DNA of 64,000 nt from Bradysia coprophila (Eukaryota > Arthropoda > Insecta > Diptera > Sciaridae): assembly GCF_014529535.1 (NCBI RefSeq), contig NW_023503616.1, forward strand, positions 3,658,001-3,722,000, read 5' to 3'. The position numbers and the translations under genes are program-made. The notes beneath the pieces are model-generated. The model did not search any database and had not been told where the DNA came from. It saw only the letters and a list, made by a program, of their open reading frames with translations. How positions within the stretch are numbered: the first letter of the stretch is position 1; the number at the start of each line of letters is the position of its first letter. Of the stretch, positions 48,779 to 63,406 are shown in pieces.

Positions 48779-49455
48779 CGTTCTAAAATACAAACTTTTC
48801 GAGTTAGTTTACATTGACTGAGCCAACCGATAGAACTTCAACTGTTGAAAATAATAAAAGTCTGTGAACTCAGTCATTCAACGTCGTGACATTTCCCATT
48901 TTCACGTATAAAAATAATAGATAAAATGTTCAATTTTACATGGTGTACCTGAGTCAAAGTACGTACCTTTTATACTTTTTAACACTTCTTTCAATGCAGA
49001 TCAGCATATTAAATCCTGAAAATCATTTAATCTGTTCGTTGAGCTCAGCCTCGTCTCGGATCACATGGATCATATTCATGCGAAAGCTGGACTGTTCAAT
49101 TCTATAAGCCTAGTTTTCCAATGACTTTTACGTATTAAATCGACTTCGTCTCGAACCATTTACCATTCCTCGAACATAAAACACCCGCCTTTACAGTTCT
49201 TGTAGTACAAATAACTAATATAAACCAAACATATATGTATGTATATTATCACTTTGTTTTCGTTGGGTTAGTTACCGGCGTTGCCGGCATTTTTTCTCAT
49301 TTATAGTTTCTGGGTAATATTTACGCAGAATTATTTTGGGTGGGACGGGTATTGAAAAAAAAAACAACAACTGTCAATCAATGTTATTGTTTATCATTCT
49401 TATCATCTTCGCTTATGATAATTAATAATTTATCGAAAAAGTAACTAATGTGTTT

Positions 49456-49638
49456 ATGACTAAAAGTTATAATTTTGTGCCTAAATTGTGTAAGCTAACG
49501 ATGCAAGATTGTTGTTCAAACGAACGTTATTCCAAATCATTTTTTGAAGTTTTCCGAGAAGGACTCTCTTTTAATAACGTAACGATTACATTGCTTGTGA
49601 TTTTCGTGCTGTTCGTTCTGAATAAATTGCTGAATTGA
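49456..49638 (+). CDS. Possible small tail-anchored protein, 60 residues
   Basis: The first ATG in this frame is at 49456. A soluble, Cys-containing N-terminus (MTKSYNFVPKLCKL, QDCCSNERYSKSFFEVF) is followed by a strongly hydrophobic C-terminal segment (NVTITLLVIFVLFVLNKLLN) that ends the protein. That layout fits a tail-anchored or single-pass micropeptide. A GTAAGT follows at about 49662 and could be a 3' UTR donor. Against it: a short upstream ATG at 49448, no homologue that I recognise, and the ease of hydrophobic ORFs arising in AT-rich DNA. Confidence 0.3.
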   Translation: MTKSYNFVPKLCKLTMQDCCSNERYSKSFFEVFREGLSFNNVTITLLVIFVLFVLNKLLN

Positions 49639-50039
49639 TGTGATATACGTTCTGAATGATGGTAAGTTAGATGCTTTCACACAAATATTCTTAATTTTAG
49701 TTTTTTACCAATTGGTCCATTTTACTTATGAATCGTTACAATGAGCTTTGCTCACCGGCTTTTTGCTTCTTAAGTTTTCTATAGTAGAAAATAGATTTAA
49801 CCTTTCCAGGTAATATTTCATCGTAAGCTTACAGTGTTATAGTATGAATGGTCGGGACACAGCACCTGCACCTAACCTAAGCCTAACCTAAGTATTGTAA
49901 TAATAATTAAGAAATCTGTAATCTGTTACTTCATTTGTTTATCTCCTAATATTGGATTAAATATCTTAAAAGGCACCGGTACTTAGCTAGAATTGTAGCC
50001 TACATTTGTGTGCCTCATATTTCATTTTTGATGATATCT

Positions 50040-50287
50040 TTCCATCAGAATCCTTTTTCAAAAAAGTACGACAGCAAATCCGACCACGAATGTGTTAGCT
50101 TTCAACAGAAAATACATTTGGTTGTAGTCGTTTGACCATCTGTGAGAAAAGTGAGCAATTTAACGAAATTTTCATAATTTTCTCAGAGCCGGTCAAACTG
50201 CTACAACCAAATGTATTTTCTGTTGAAAGCTACCACATTCGTGGTCGAAATTGCGGTCGTACATTTTTCAAATAGGATTCTGATGGA
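50040..50287. mobile_element. Foldback/MITE element, about 248 bp
   Basis: The left end TTCCATCAGAATCCTTTTTC is mirrored at the right, which ends in GGATTCTGATGGAA. Long matching inner arms include AGCTTTCAACAGAAAATACA then TTTGGTTGTAG and its complement. Arms are around 100 bases with a short spacer. No clear target duplication. Confidence 0.8.
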
Positions 50288-53200
50288 ATGTAAACTAAAA
50301 ATCAAGTATTTAAAAATCGCGCTATGTATGCTTTTCAGCAAAGCACCGATGCCTCTTAACTTGGTTCTCTTGATAAAGTAGTGTTGATGTGGCTGATTAA
50401 GTGATTACATTTTGCTTCTTACAAGTAACAGTTATATACAGTGAACATGTGCACTAATATCTAAATCTTTGATCCTTTGCTCTAACAGTTTGTCCGATCT
50501 CTATTTCAAAGACTCTCCAAGTTGTTTTGGGTACGATCCTCACCTGAGTGAAGTGTACATACTTCAGATGATTGTGTTTAATTTGATAGTTTAAATTTAA
50601 AAAAAAATTAATTCAAAAATCAAGAGAATTTCCTTTTTTTAAGCTTTCACGTTGTTCACAACTAGACCTATATTTTTGGAACTTCAAAAGTGATGAACTT
50701 TGGCACTGACTGGTGCTGATTTACAAGCAAAATGTTCTTATGAACCGGATATGCAAAAGTTTTTCCATGAAATTTTTACAGAGGCCCCTCTTTAAGAAAA
50801 GCATCTGTGATCTGGCCTCATGACGTCCGGTTAATGTTGTCTTTATATGGTTTTTAATTTCTAAATTGTTAAAATTATTTTAAATTGATTTTAAATAAGT
50901 TGACTGCGTAATTTCTAGCAGTCCTGTCTATTCAATCTCTCCGCATAAATAAATAAATATTGTGCCGGCATCATGTGAAGGATCGAAACATTGCCATTTG
51001 CGACGATTGCAGATCATAAATTAGATTGAACATTAATTTATGTATGGAGAGCAATTACTGCATTCTGGTCTGTCTATCCTTTATTAGAATTTGTTGGTCT
51101 GCTAATTGAAACACAATAACAAATTCTATTCATTTATCATCGAATCAATCCACAAGAACAAGAATAACTAGCTATACATAACAACACTGTTTGAATACAT
51201 TTTTAAATTGGCAAGTCAGCTCAATTTTATAAATTCGAAATACATGCTATACATAGAGAATACAGAGAATAAATTCTAAATTAACATTGACTTAACCTTG
51301 GCATTCATCAAGGACATCTCACATAAAATATTCCAAATGTCCAAAATACTACGTATACCATACCTATATGTTTAACAAGCGATTACATATACAAATTCAT
51401 ACCGACGCTTGTGTAAGTTCTAACAAATTTGAACACATTTAAACCAAACCACATTGACTTCTTTAATATAAAAGTAAGAAGAAAAAAATAACAACAAAAT
51501 AAATAACATTTCTAGACAGACTATATTGTATGTATAACTGGTCAAATTGTTATACTTAATAGCCTAAGTGAGGAGGACAAAAAGGAAAAATAAATAAAAA
51601 GAACGAACCAGAATAGGGTCTTGAAGAGATTAGGGTCACAATAACTTAGAACTTATTTTATTGTTGCCGATAAGTAAGATTTTTAATTTTATTTTACCAC
51701 TCCGTTCAAATGGCTTACAAACTGAATTTTTCAAAAAATCAAAATATAGACAACGATTTCTGTTATGAAAAATTTCTACTGACGCTAGGCAATTGCCTAA
51801 AATCGTTTCTTTCATCAGAACATTTTACATGCTGAACTGTTATTACCCGTGGTCTGATCTTTTGACACAATAAAATTGTTTGGTGGTAGTTCACGATTAT
51901 TTTTTGATGTCTTGCTTTTGCGTTGTTATCGAAATTGTTGTTATACCCATAGAGAGAGAGAGAATGTGGTTGAATTTGTTAAGATTGTGAAATGAAGTAT
52001 ATTATTGAATATGGACTTAATGTATTCATATTTACAAAAAACACCTATCTCAGGATTATTGTCTAAGAATGTTAACATTTAGGGCGTTCAGGTTAATTGG
52101 CATGTGAACGATTTTATCCAGCATAGATCAGAAGGTATTTTACTTTTGATTTTTGATAACAACCTTATACAATTAGTATGATGCACTTAATACATAAAAC
52201 GGCGGATCTATGTTTCCTAGCACACACCAGGAAACTACGTATTTGCAATGTCTCAGTCTAAAGAAAATCCTTTGAAAACTAGAAAATTCTTTCATCAGAA
52301 AATCTTTAAAATCGAAAAAAAACCTCAAAAACTAAAAAAAAATCTTGGAATTCCAAAACAAATCTGCAAAACTTATAAAGAAAATTATTGACAATCCTCA
52401 GAAAACTTTTTGGGAAATCATTTTTAAACGAAATTTACAAATATCCGCCCCCTTGGTCTCTACTATATCGTATTAGTTGATTGTTACATTAAGAAAACAA
52501 TTATGAACCGATTACCGACTGAATTATAGCAAACAATTAATATAATTGTACTGTTGGTCGCTGTGCACGTACAGAATCTCTGTATCCACTGTTCAATAAT
52601 TAATTTTTGTAATTATTCCATTAAAATTTATAACAGATTGTTATTTCATCAAGGACAACAAAAGTAAGGGGTAATTCGTCTAATGCCATCATGAGTATAC
52701 GAATCTTAAAGTTATAGAAGTATAAGATTTCATGTCACTCTGTTAATAACAGTTAGATCACAAGAAGTAAAGGATTCAATAATCGCATTGCTAACAAACA
52801 ATTTCCAAATTATTTGAATCGAATACATTTATTGTGTGAAATCTACAATTATCATATTTGAATTTGAATACGTGGCAAAATAATATCACCGTTTTTTGCG
52901 CATAAAAGAAACTTACAATAAATATTTATTTAAATTTTTAATAGAACGTGATCTTAAACAAAAATGGTATTTGTGCAAATTTGTATGTGTACGGGAAGGA
53001 AAGGCAAACATTCAAATTTTTAATCTGGAATGATTTAGTCTAACTTGTAATTCATATAGTCTATGTTGTACATCGAAATCTAGTTAGGCTAGATATAATC
53101 CAAGCTTTAAAAGTGATGAAACTTTATTTCGTACCACGACTCGATAGTTATCACTAATCGACAATGATGTTGTTTAACAAATTTACATCCGTTCCACCCA

Positions 53201-55570
53201 ATCTTAAATAATATCAATATAGTTACACCCACCCAACAGCTCTGTCATTTTTGCACATTTTTTGTTTAATTTCATTTAATTAAGTTTTTTTAGACAATTA
53301 AAAAAACTATTTTTACTTCATCATTTTAACAATTTTTTTTTGCTGGGTCATTATGTTATATTTCTCAACTTACTTGTTATTCTAATCTCTAATAACATTC
53401 AAATTGCGTATGTAAAGCTGAATACTATACGAAATTACATCAAAAATATTCATTTTGCTTTGCAGGAGCTAAACCAAACACGTGCCTAGAATTTTAAGTG
53501 GTTCAAACTCTTTTTTAGTCTAATCAGCCATTAATAATGATTACATTGCTACGATGTTTTTAAGTAAAATTTTAAAATGATTTTTATTATGTGCCTTATG
53601 ATAATGTCAAGTGTATGTATTATAATTTAAGCAATTCTTAGAATGAAAAGTAAAAAAAAAAATGAAAATAAGTTTAACGAACGCTACCTTTATGTTCACG
53701 CTGCGTTGTCGAAAGTCGAAGCATTAAATTAAACTGAATATTGAAAAATTGCTCATAATGTTTCTCTCAATTTATAAGTGACCCAATGAAGATGTCGATT
53801 GAACTGGGTTTCCTCACCCAAACTTTTGTAAAGTGAAATTAGGCACATACAGTAATTTCCAAAGTTTCAGTTTGTAGTTATTTCCATGCATGTGTGTAAT
53901 GTTTAATCTCCTTATATGCCAATAAATAACCAGATTTGACTATCTTTCTTTTTTGTTACTGAAATGTTTTTTTTATATTTCCCCCTTAACCTGTATCAAG
54001 TCAAGTCACTTTATCAGCACACAAGTTCATAATTTTGTTGAATTCAAACAAAAGTTTGCTCATAAAGTTAATTATATACTTGAAAAGAAAATCTGTGTAT
54101 GAATATGCATAAAACAATAATCTTTAAAGTTTTTTTTTTGTCTTAAAAATTTTGATTTCATTTGGTTAATAACTCGTTTTACCATACATCGAATATTGTT
54201 GTATAGTAATGCTATAAAACTTAATGAACTGACGAACAGAGACATTGATCATTTGTATTGCCAGAGAAAGTCGAAGAATTTGAATTTTATTTGCTTATTT
54301 TAAGACTTTTTCAAGGTAGCCTCGAAGCTTTTTTTTTGGTAGAAATTTGGAGTACGTAAAACGATAAATAATACGTAGACCGGCTAAGGTCGTAGCAAAT
54401 TGATTGCTTAGATAAACCCCGTACGAGCCCGTATACCTAGTGTACCCCTAGGTATTTGAGTAAATTTAGTAAAATATAAAATTATTATCTTTCATTAAAA
54501 AAAAGAGTTTTCCAAGTCAACTCATGTTCTGCGACTAGTTAACACAGATGAAGTAAAAGATTTTCAAATATTAGGCATCGCTTTAAAAATAAGAAGAAGT
54601 TACAGATTTCTGCCATTTCTAAAAGATTAACATCGAAGTTCAAACACTCCACTCTACTCTCGCCAACACTTTGCATATTTTTATTTTCTTTTTTATTTGT
54701 GGGCGTTCATATAAATCTTTCCATCTGCCAGTAAATTCCACCAGTATGTATATGAAAACATTGGTTTTAATCATAATTATTTGATCATGAAATGACTTGA
54801 TCAATATTTGAACTTAGAAAATCTGCTCAAGTCTAGAATTAATTTGTTTTATTATCCTGCACAAAAATGTTCATCTCCATAGAAATGTACCATCATTTCT
54901 TTGATGCACTTGATGCAGTTCATCTACTTCTTATGTACAATAGTAATATAGCAAATACCAAAAACTTTATTAATAGTTGATATATATATGTGGTTTTCGT
55001 ATGGAGTGGTTACGTTTATGGTTATTATGCAATGAAAAATAATGTAGGTGCATTGAACTGAATACACTGTCATCGTTGCGTTTTACATATTTTATTGCAA
55101 TTACGCATGCAGTGAGCATTAAACGGTTTACAAAACTATATCCACTGAATTTATTAAAAACCATTTTTTTCCTCCTTCTATGAATTGATATTAATAGAAT
55201 CTCAATTAATATACAATAAGTGAATGCGGATAACACGATAGATGGCTAACGTTGTAGAGCGTCGGACATGCATTATGATTAGTATAAAAATGCGATTAGT
55301 AATTGTTTTGTAATATGCAAATGCGGTTAATTATAATAAACTGATAATGTGCTAGGCAGAATGTGTTACAACTTTAGCACGAGCTACGACACAGATAAAC
55401 TATCGATGTTTTTGAATGAACTCTAATGCCCTCTCAACGAAAAAACGGGAGATTTCAAATGAATTTTAAAGTTCTTTCAAAATAATAAATATTTCTGATG
55501 GATTTTCTGTTGAAATGATTAGAAGATAATTATTCACTTCTGACGCAAAATGACTTACATAGGACTAATA

Positions 55571-55620
55571 GTTCATCTTTACAAGACAACGACGACAAAA
55601 ATGAGCGATTAGCTCTGGCT
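55571..55620 (-). repeat. Dispersed short repeat, copy 3
   Basis: The minus strand reads AGAGCTAATCGCTCATTTTT then GTCGTCGTTGTC. It resembles copy 4 (AGAGCTCATTGATTTTTCTG). Weaker similarity to the region after copy 1 continues to about 55830. Confidence 0.45.
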
Positions 55621-55699
55621 GATATTCCCTTATATAGCAAAAAGATGAATAAATAGTAACTGAAAAAACTGTTGCATCCGGCTCCGGCATGTATCACAG

Positions 55700-55725
55700 T
55701 ATATATATATATATATATATATATT
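55700..55725. repeat. (TA)n microsatellite
   Basis: About thirteen TA dinucleotides in an uninterrupted run. Confidence 0.95.
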
Positions 55726-57839
55726 ATCTGCGTAGTATGATAAGCAAGTAAGTAAGTTTTGATACTAAGCAATATTTGAAGGAAAAGAACTAACAGATTT
55801 AATCTTACGATCGCTAATGAAATTTCACCTTTTTTGGATCCTTAGGGAGAAACTGTTTTCGATACATGTATCGAAACGGTATCGTCTTACGCGTTCGAAG
55901 TGAGATTGCTAATCCATTTCAAGAGTAGCTATCCGCGAATCTTCCAAAAGAGATAACTCCGTTCCATCCGTTTATTTTCCGAAGCAAATTTATGCATAAA
56001 TCTCACTGTACTAATAATGCTTATAAAACTTAAAAATATGAAGTTCACAATCAATCCAAAACTTTTCTGTTATCTGGTAATCCATTTATATTCAAAACGA
56101 CGATCATCAGCATTTCTTTTACTTAAATTCAATCGATTTAAATCGTTTGTACTAAATTTAATAAGTTACATTAAAAATTGGCACCGAATTTCTCTTTCTA
56201 TGTGCATAATCATCTGTGCCATCTACTCCACAGTTCAATACATTGTTGCTAATTCTGTATATGTATTCAAACAGACGAAAAAAACTTGTTTGTTTGCGGT
56301 CGGTACGATTGTAATAATTGTAATGTGGCGATGTAGCAACGATATTTTCTACTGTATGATTAAGATTTCTTCTCAAGTTTTCGTCAACATGCGGTTCTGA
56401 TGCCGGCATCTCGTAAATAAATAACATATATAGCATTCACATTTCACATAACACATAGAGTAAATGAAGTCTAGCCCAGTTAATTATCATTTAAATTATA
56501 AAATGGTTGCATCGTCGTGAAGAATAAAAAATCACATCTTTTATAGGTTAAATTATTTGACTTGTTGAGACACATATTATGTTGAAATGTTAACGCTGAT
56601 TTTATTTAGCAGTCGGAAAATTCTTGTACGCGTTCGTTGTGCGAGTAAGTGTAAACGAATAAAAAGAATTTTCTTAACTGTCTACACCAAAACTGTTTAT
56701 TCAATTCAATTTTTCGTTAGTTTTTGAAAAGAAGCAATTACAAGGAAATTGATTCAACAAAATGCAGTCGGTACCGCCCATTTTTTCTCAGATTTTGTTA
56801 TTACAAAACTTACCTTGTCTTCAACTGTACCTTCCTAATATACAGAAGCAGCACCATCATTAAATCTGCTACTTCTATTGTTTAAACTATATTCATAAAG
56901 TCTTGTTGCTAACTCGGACTTCTACTGAAATTGTGCGTGTACGATGAGTTTTCAATCTCGACTTCGACTCGGGTTGACATTTTTCACATACCTTCCGCAA
57001 GGTTTTAATTAAGCCACATGAGACGGGATGATCCGGGGACAAATTCCGTTTCAGAAAATTTCACATCAAATTTTTCTAGCATTCACTCAATTTGGGTCAT
57101 TGCAGTGCGTTTGATGGCTGTAAAAAAATGCACACTAAAGTTTAGTGACTAAATGACTCGTATGACATGACGTAACCCAAATAAGATGAATATTGTGTAC
57201 TAACGGCCTACATTTAAGAGAGATATCAATTAATCATCTAACTTTCCTCAGAGAATATTTATAAACTTGGTTTGAAAGTCTCGTTAGACCGGTGGTACAG
57301 ACTTCATTTCTTATTGGCAGTATGCAGGAAAAGGCTGTTAGTGTCTCTAAAAAGCTAGTGTTACCTTTCGATATTTAATATAGAGTAAAAGATTTCGTAT
57401 CGAACACTGAAAGAGTTTATTTTTTTAAATGTACACTGAAGGAATTTTGAAAACCGACACATTTTCTGTTTCTGTGTTTTACTTGAGTTTCGGATTTCTC
57501 TATGTAAAAATACATGCAAAATTCACAAATCTGAAAATATGACGGTCTTCAAAAATCCGCAAGTGTATTGAAACGGTTAAAACTAGTGAGGAAAACATAG
57601 ATAGACCTCCATTTCGAACAATTTCTTCGATGTTCAATAAAAAAATAAAAAATTCCACTAAAAACATATTTCAACATCAAAGTACAGAAAAAAAATTGGA
57701 ATGAAGTTCCACTCACTAACCATTTTAACCATTTCGATATATTTTTTAAGAATAGCTATTCTATTTTTCGATACGAAGTCCTTACTGCATATTTTTGAAC
57801 ATACATATAAATTCCGACAAAAGATTGCGCTAAACAAAA

Positions 57840-57888
57840 TCAGAGCTCATTGATTTTTCTGTCGTCACTGTCGATAACAGATGACCTA
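57840..57888 (+). repeat. Dispersed short repeat, copy 4
   Basis: Contains GTCGTCACTGTCGATAACAG then ATGACC, the best-preserved core together with copy 6. Confidence 0.5.
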
Positions 57889-60800
57889 AATTCAAACCTA
57901 TAAGTTCATTAAGGTTTCTCGGGAATAGGCAAATAGAAAACTAAATTACTTTTAATATACAAGGTTTATATTTGAAAAATAAATGAGGGGGAAAACAGCA
58001 GTAAGTCCACAGTTCAACTGAAAATATCAACAAGTCGACACAATTCAAATTCTTCATTTTTCGCTAAATTCATAAATAATGTAGAGTATGCCGTTTGCGT
58101 ACCTTTTCATAAAAAATACAAACGACAAGAAAATCAGATCGCCACATCTGATGCAATATAAATATGTGTCTATCACCAAAATATTATTTGGTTTAGCGTT
58201 GCAACACAGCAACAATCTAATTCTGTTCTTAATTTTCTAATTTTCCTCTCTTTATTAGAAGACCTCATTTTCGTTTCACTCTACTTTAACTTGTCTAACT
58301 ATTTATTTATTTTGAATCGTATTGCCACAACGTTGTTTTTGAGTTGTTGTTGCTTTTTTTTCTTAGCTGTTAGATTATGTTCTTTTTTCTCGTCAAACGT
58401 GAGCAAGTATTCACTTTGTGTTATCAATGTGAGTTTTCATTTATTAAGTTAATACTTCAAATTGTTCACACACATCATATGGATTTTACTTAATAATATT
58501 GTTTGACTTGAATGTATTCGGTTGTTTTACACTTACACGAAGAACTGATGTTGCATATGTAGATGATGATACCAAAAAGGAAATGAGAACAAACTCTCAA
58601 TCTCATTATAAGCCTGCGCAAGTTTTATTATGTGTCATACGTAACGTCACGATTCGATTTTATGTGTGGTACGCTACGGAAAACTCTCACTTGTTGTATC
58701 ACTTTTATTCAAATGATGAAAAACCTTTCTTTTGTTCAACAAAAAGTTTTTTTTTTTATAAGAAATGCTTTACTGATATTTAATGGCTTGTGGTTGTAAG
58801 TAGTAGCTACAAAGGGAGCACATTTAATTTGTTTTACTGCAACCGAAACATATCCAATTTGAACGGATAAATGACGATACCAAGAGTTGAATAAAAATGT
58901 TAAATTTAAACCAAAATGTCCCGATCTAAGGACTGTCATTGCCTTTCTTACGTATAATTGAATTTCAAAGGGTTTGATAAGACTTTGACTATTCCAGAAA
59001 GTGTCTTCAAGTTATAATTTGATAACTTAGGAATGTAGACGGATACAGCAGCGAAGACGAGACATACATATTCGAAATGAATGAGAAGAAAATTCTTACT
59101 GTAACGGAAAATTTTCGAAGTAGTTGCGCGATCTAGAGTTCAATATTTGTGAGAGACGGAGACGCCGTGCAAGTTTTCCTTCTCAGTTGTATGTGCTCCA
59201 CATTTTTCATTGTTTCCAAGCAACGCTCTTACAACATTGCATGCGCAATGGTCGGACTTTTCTGACTTGCGATTTGAAGCTCACTTCCACTATGAATGAA
59301 ATTTGTAATTCTTGTCGTTGCTTGTATCATTGAACTTTACATTTATATCTAGACTCTACGAAACATGCATTTACTCAATGTTAATATGAATTGGAAAAGA
59401 CATTTTTTTAGGATTATTGCACAGGATAATCGTTTAGCATTTAAACGTACAATGAAAATTCGAATTATGTTTGACTTTCACGCATTACATTAGATACTAA
59501 TATTACACTATGATGGTTCACATTGATAATTATGGTGCCCTATTTTTGAGCACAATGTGGAAAAATTATTCAGTGCTACAATTGTGGTGACCCAGTTCAT
59601 ATAAAGCTAATCAGTCAACCCAATTTTTTTAAATTTTATTTTTTATGTTTTTAATGGCGTCAATCAGTAACTATTTACTATTCAATTATCACATATTTAT
59701 GGCAGATATTCTGATCGTTTGGGCTCTGAATTTCTAATGAAGTACCTCTTCATCGCTCGTAAGGTTTGATAAAATTTAATTTGCTCCACTTTCGTTAAAT
59801 TAATCTATTAAGTTTCAATGTATATGCTTTTAAATATGATCGAATTGGAATTGGTTGCGTACGATGTCACTTTAAATACTGAAAAATAATCCATTTGTAA
59901 TTAAAATTACAATCAAATAGAATTCTAGGTCCAGCAAAAATCTATGATTCGTTGCATTAACTGATTAGGAAATAGGATGGAATCTACCTTCACCAAAGAA
60001 AATATTGTCTGTTCTTGCATCAAAAATTTAACTGCAAAGATTTCAATATTGACAGTCGGAAAGACGAATAAATAAACAATAAAAATATACAGCACATCTG
60101 AGAAAAGATTGTTATCTACTGTTTGTTTAATTCAACAAATATTTTATTGAACGGAAGACGACAAGATGAGAAGTAAAGAAACCGGCTGGCCGGAATAAAA
60201 TATCTCATTCGTACCTTAGCAATCTCAAATTAGGTTTAGAGTTTAAGAGAATCCCGTCCATGGAACAATGTTCAAAGAATCAATTGCGGTACACAACTAA
60301 TTTCCAGTCTTATCACACACAGCCATTTTTATTTATACATCAAAAACCTACAATATTCTCGGATACAAAATGTTTTCCGATTTCATTATAAAAATTAATT
60401 TATTTTTTATTTTCGTTGGTTTGGTTATTCTTTTTTTTACACATTATACCTCGGCAGACGCGAGATGGTATATATAATTGTTATATATGCATTACATGCG
60501 TATACACATATAATCTATATATACGAAACAACCGCGATAGTATGCTCTTGTGTACAACTTACTCAAACATCGCAAGGAATTTTGATTAGTCTCTTTTTGC
60601 CTTTGGAGAAGAGAAGTCAAAACTTTATACTTCTATCAGCCAAGTCGGGTTTTTTTCTATACCAACACTAATCGGGCATTTTGATTGTTGAATGACGATT
60701 AACGATTGTATTTTGACTATTTCTATTCTTCCTTTTTTGTTATCCTTTGTTTCGAATTGTAAATCGAAAGTCGACAATTCCAGTTTTCAGTTTCGATGAA

Positions 60801-62320
60801 AATTTGACCGTACAGTGCTTTTCGAATAACTTCAGTCTGACATTTTTTTTAACATATAGAGATGAGAATGGATATTTTTGTGATACAACATGGATACTCG
60901 GGGTGCAAATGCAATATAGAACAAAATTTGAATACAAATGTATTTTAACTAAAATTATATGAATAAAAATATCAGTTTGTCGAAGCGTTGCAGTAACAGT
61001 TAGAACCAACTTTTATCTGATAACTTTTGATAATATTCAACAGCCAAGTGTAGAGTGTACTCATTTCGTAAAATTTATTTTCGGTTTTGGTAGTCTGTGT
61101 CTTTGGCTGCTTCGAGACGATCGTGTTTACATATAGCATTATTTTCAGTGCGTTTTTTTCGGATAATTATATAAATTGTGTGTTTACGTCTTTTTAACTG
61201 AAAAGCTGTTGTTTTGTTTGGTTGTTAAAAATTTATTTTTAATTTTTGTGAGTTTCTTTTTTCTTTCATTTAAAGAAGAAGAAAAAAATCAATTGAATGT
61301 TTATTGTTATCTGTGTTGGTTACTTTAGTAATTTATAAATAAAAGTAATTTTGCGTGTATAACGAAGTTGTACATCCAAAACAGGGTGCTTTTCGACTGA
61401 CACAATTCAAAAACAAAAAAACAAATTCATCGATACGTATTCCAAAACGTATACGATATCCATTTTATACAAAATATAGTTAATTCATTATAATCTGTGA
61501 ATAAAAAATAGATTTTTCTATTATTAGAAAAAAAACGTGTTTTATGTGTTTGATGTGAAAGTGAAAGTAATTTATTAAGCGACAGCGAAAAAAATAGATT
61601 ATTTATTGCTGGCTTTTGATTTTGTTGCCATTGAGACTCGTTCAATTAAATAAATACTTTACTGAAGAGAGAGAGAAACCATCAACATACTGGTTGTGAT
61701 CGACCTGGAAAATACCAACCAATACCAACAACAAAGACATTCAATTTCGTTTGGTTTGATCATTTGGCTGTAATGCGCTTACCAACTAGACTGTAAACAT
61801 TTTTATCCAATATTGGCACAGGTTGGTTTATAATATTTTATTGTAAATGTCACTTTTTAAGCCGCTGTTTCGTGTACATATATTATGAATTGGAAAACTG
61901 GTTGCGTTTTTTTATCGTTTATAGACAACAATTAGTTCAAGGTAGTTTATAAAATTGCATCACATTAGTATATGGTGTTGTGTTCTCAACCATACTTTTA
62001 AGTTTGGTATTTGTCTATTGAAAATATGGTTTTAATTGCATATTCCAATTTGCTGAATTTTTTTTTTTAAATGTCTACGTAATGAGCTGAAATATTTACC
62101 GATATTCACCGTCTTTTTTGTGGTGAGAATAATTTGACCTTTATCTGTTTAAATTGTAATCGCTTTTGTTAGCAAATAATGTTAGTCAATGTTGACACTC
62201 CGATCAAGATTTTATTGGTATATTGTTCTGTCACTGTCTGCACATCCAAGATCAAGGCCTGACAATATTTTAGAAATCTTAATGAATTTTGATTTTTATC
62301 TTTGAAGACATATTTTTTTT

Positions 62321-62367
62321 GACTTCATTAGCTTATTCTTCTCATCGCTGTCGATAGTATATGACAC
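62321..62367 (+). repeat. Dispersed short repeat, copy 5
   Basis: Contains AGCTTATTCTTCTCATCGCT then GTCGATAGTATATGAC. It is closest to copy 1. Confidence 0.45.
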
Positions 62368-63360
62368 GTAACAATATCGTTGTAACAAATTTGGAGGCGA
62401 CAGTTCATTATTTTCATATTTGAGACTGATGAGTTAGATAGAGACAACTCCCTCGATCCTCAACATCAACCAATATTCACCTACAATACAAATATATTCG
62501 GTGAAAAAACTGGCTTCGCTATTAGAAGTGATAAACTAAAGTTAAATAAAAATTTAAATTTCTAAAATTTACCCAGAACTTATGCTGTTGGGGAAAAAAT
62601 ATTACCTGATTTAATAGTCCTTCAAAAAAAATGAATAAGTTTTTTTTCCCGACATCCTATAACATTCAATCACACATGTTTTCAACAGCTGAATTTTCAT
62701 GTCTTTTTATTTTTAATCGTGCGTAGGATTCAGGTAGAAAAAGAAGTTGTATGTACAGGACTTTGATATATGCACACAAAACGATTAGTTAAATATTAGT
62801 GGAAGATTACGTAAACGAGTTATGGGTAGGCCTAAGCTGAAAACAAATGAATAAAAAATTGTTGATCCTAGCATTCCTACAATCTTCGTATCGGTTCTTA
62901 TTATTGTCGTAGTATAGAGAAAACTATATTATATGCGATAATAGTTTATATTTTAGTATTGAAAACTGGTATGAGTGTTCCAGGTTGCCGACAATCATCG
63001 GTGTGTTTCCGATTTGAGATTTGAAAATTATAAATATTCTCTTAAAATTCATTAGACCGTTTTAACTATGCAACTCATGTTCAGACAAACAATGCAAGTT
63101 AAACGAATCAAACAGGTAAATAAGGTATGAGAGGGAATCAAAGCAAAGTTGAGAAGAAAACAACAAATATCCGAAATTTCAAAATGTTAACCAATGGTTA
63201 ATAACCATGTCATGTAGAAACTAGACGAAAATTGGAACTCTTAAAAAATAATAATGGTAACAGACGGCAAGCATATCACCGGCAAACTGTATGCAAAATT
63301 GTTGGTTCATCAGTTCTAACACGCATTTTGCTATACTTGTATTTATATTAAAACTAGCGA

Positions 63361-63406
63361 GACATCTTTGTTAACTTTTGTCGCCGCTGACGATAACAGA
63401 TGACAT
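63361..63406 (+). repeat. Dispersed short repeat, copy 6
   Basis: Contains TTTTGTCGCCGCTGACGATA then ACAGATGACAT. Confidence 0.5.

Noticed and set aside
49867..49890. CCTAACCTAAGCCTAACCTAA telomere-like motif
   Set aside because: Only about four units, and Diptera generally lack TTAGG telomeres. It is too short to call an interstitial telomeric repeat.
56017..56400. 127-codon hydrophobic ORF
   Set aside because: It has Ile/Phe/Lys-rich composition typical of AT-rich DNA, no domain, and an overlapping antisense frame.
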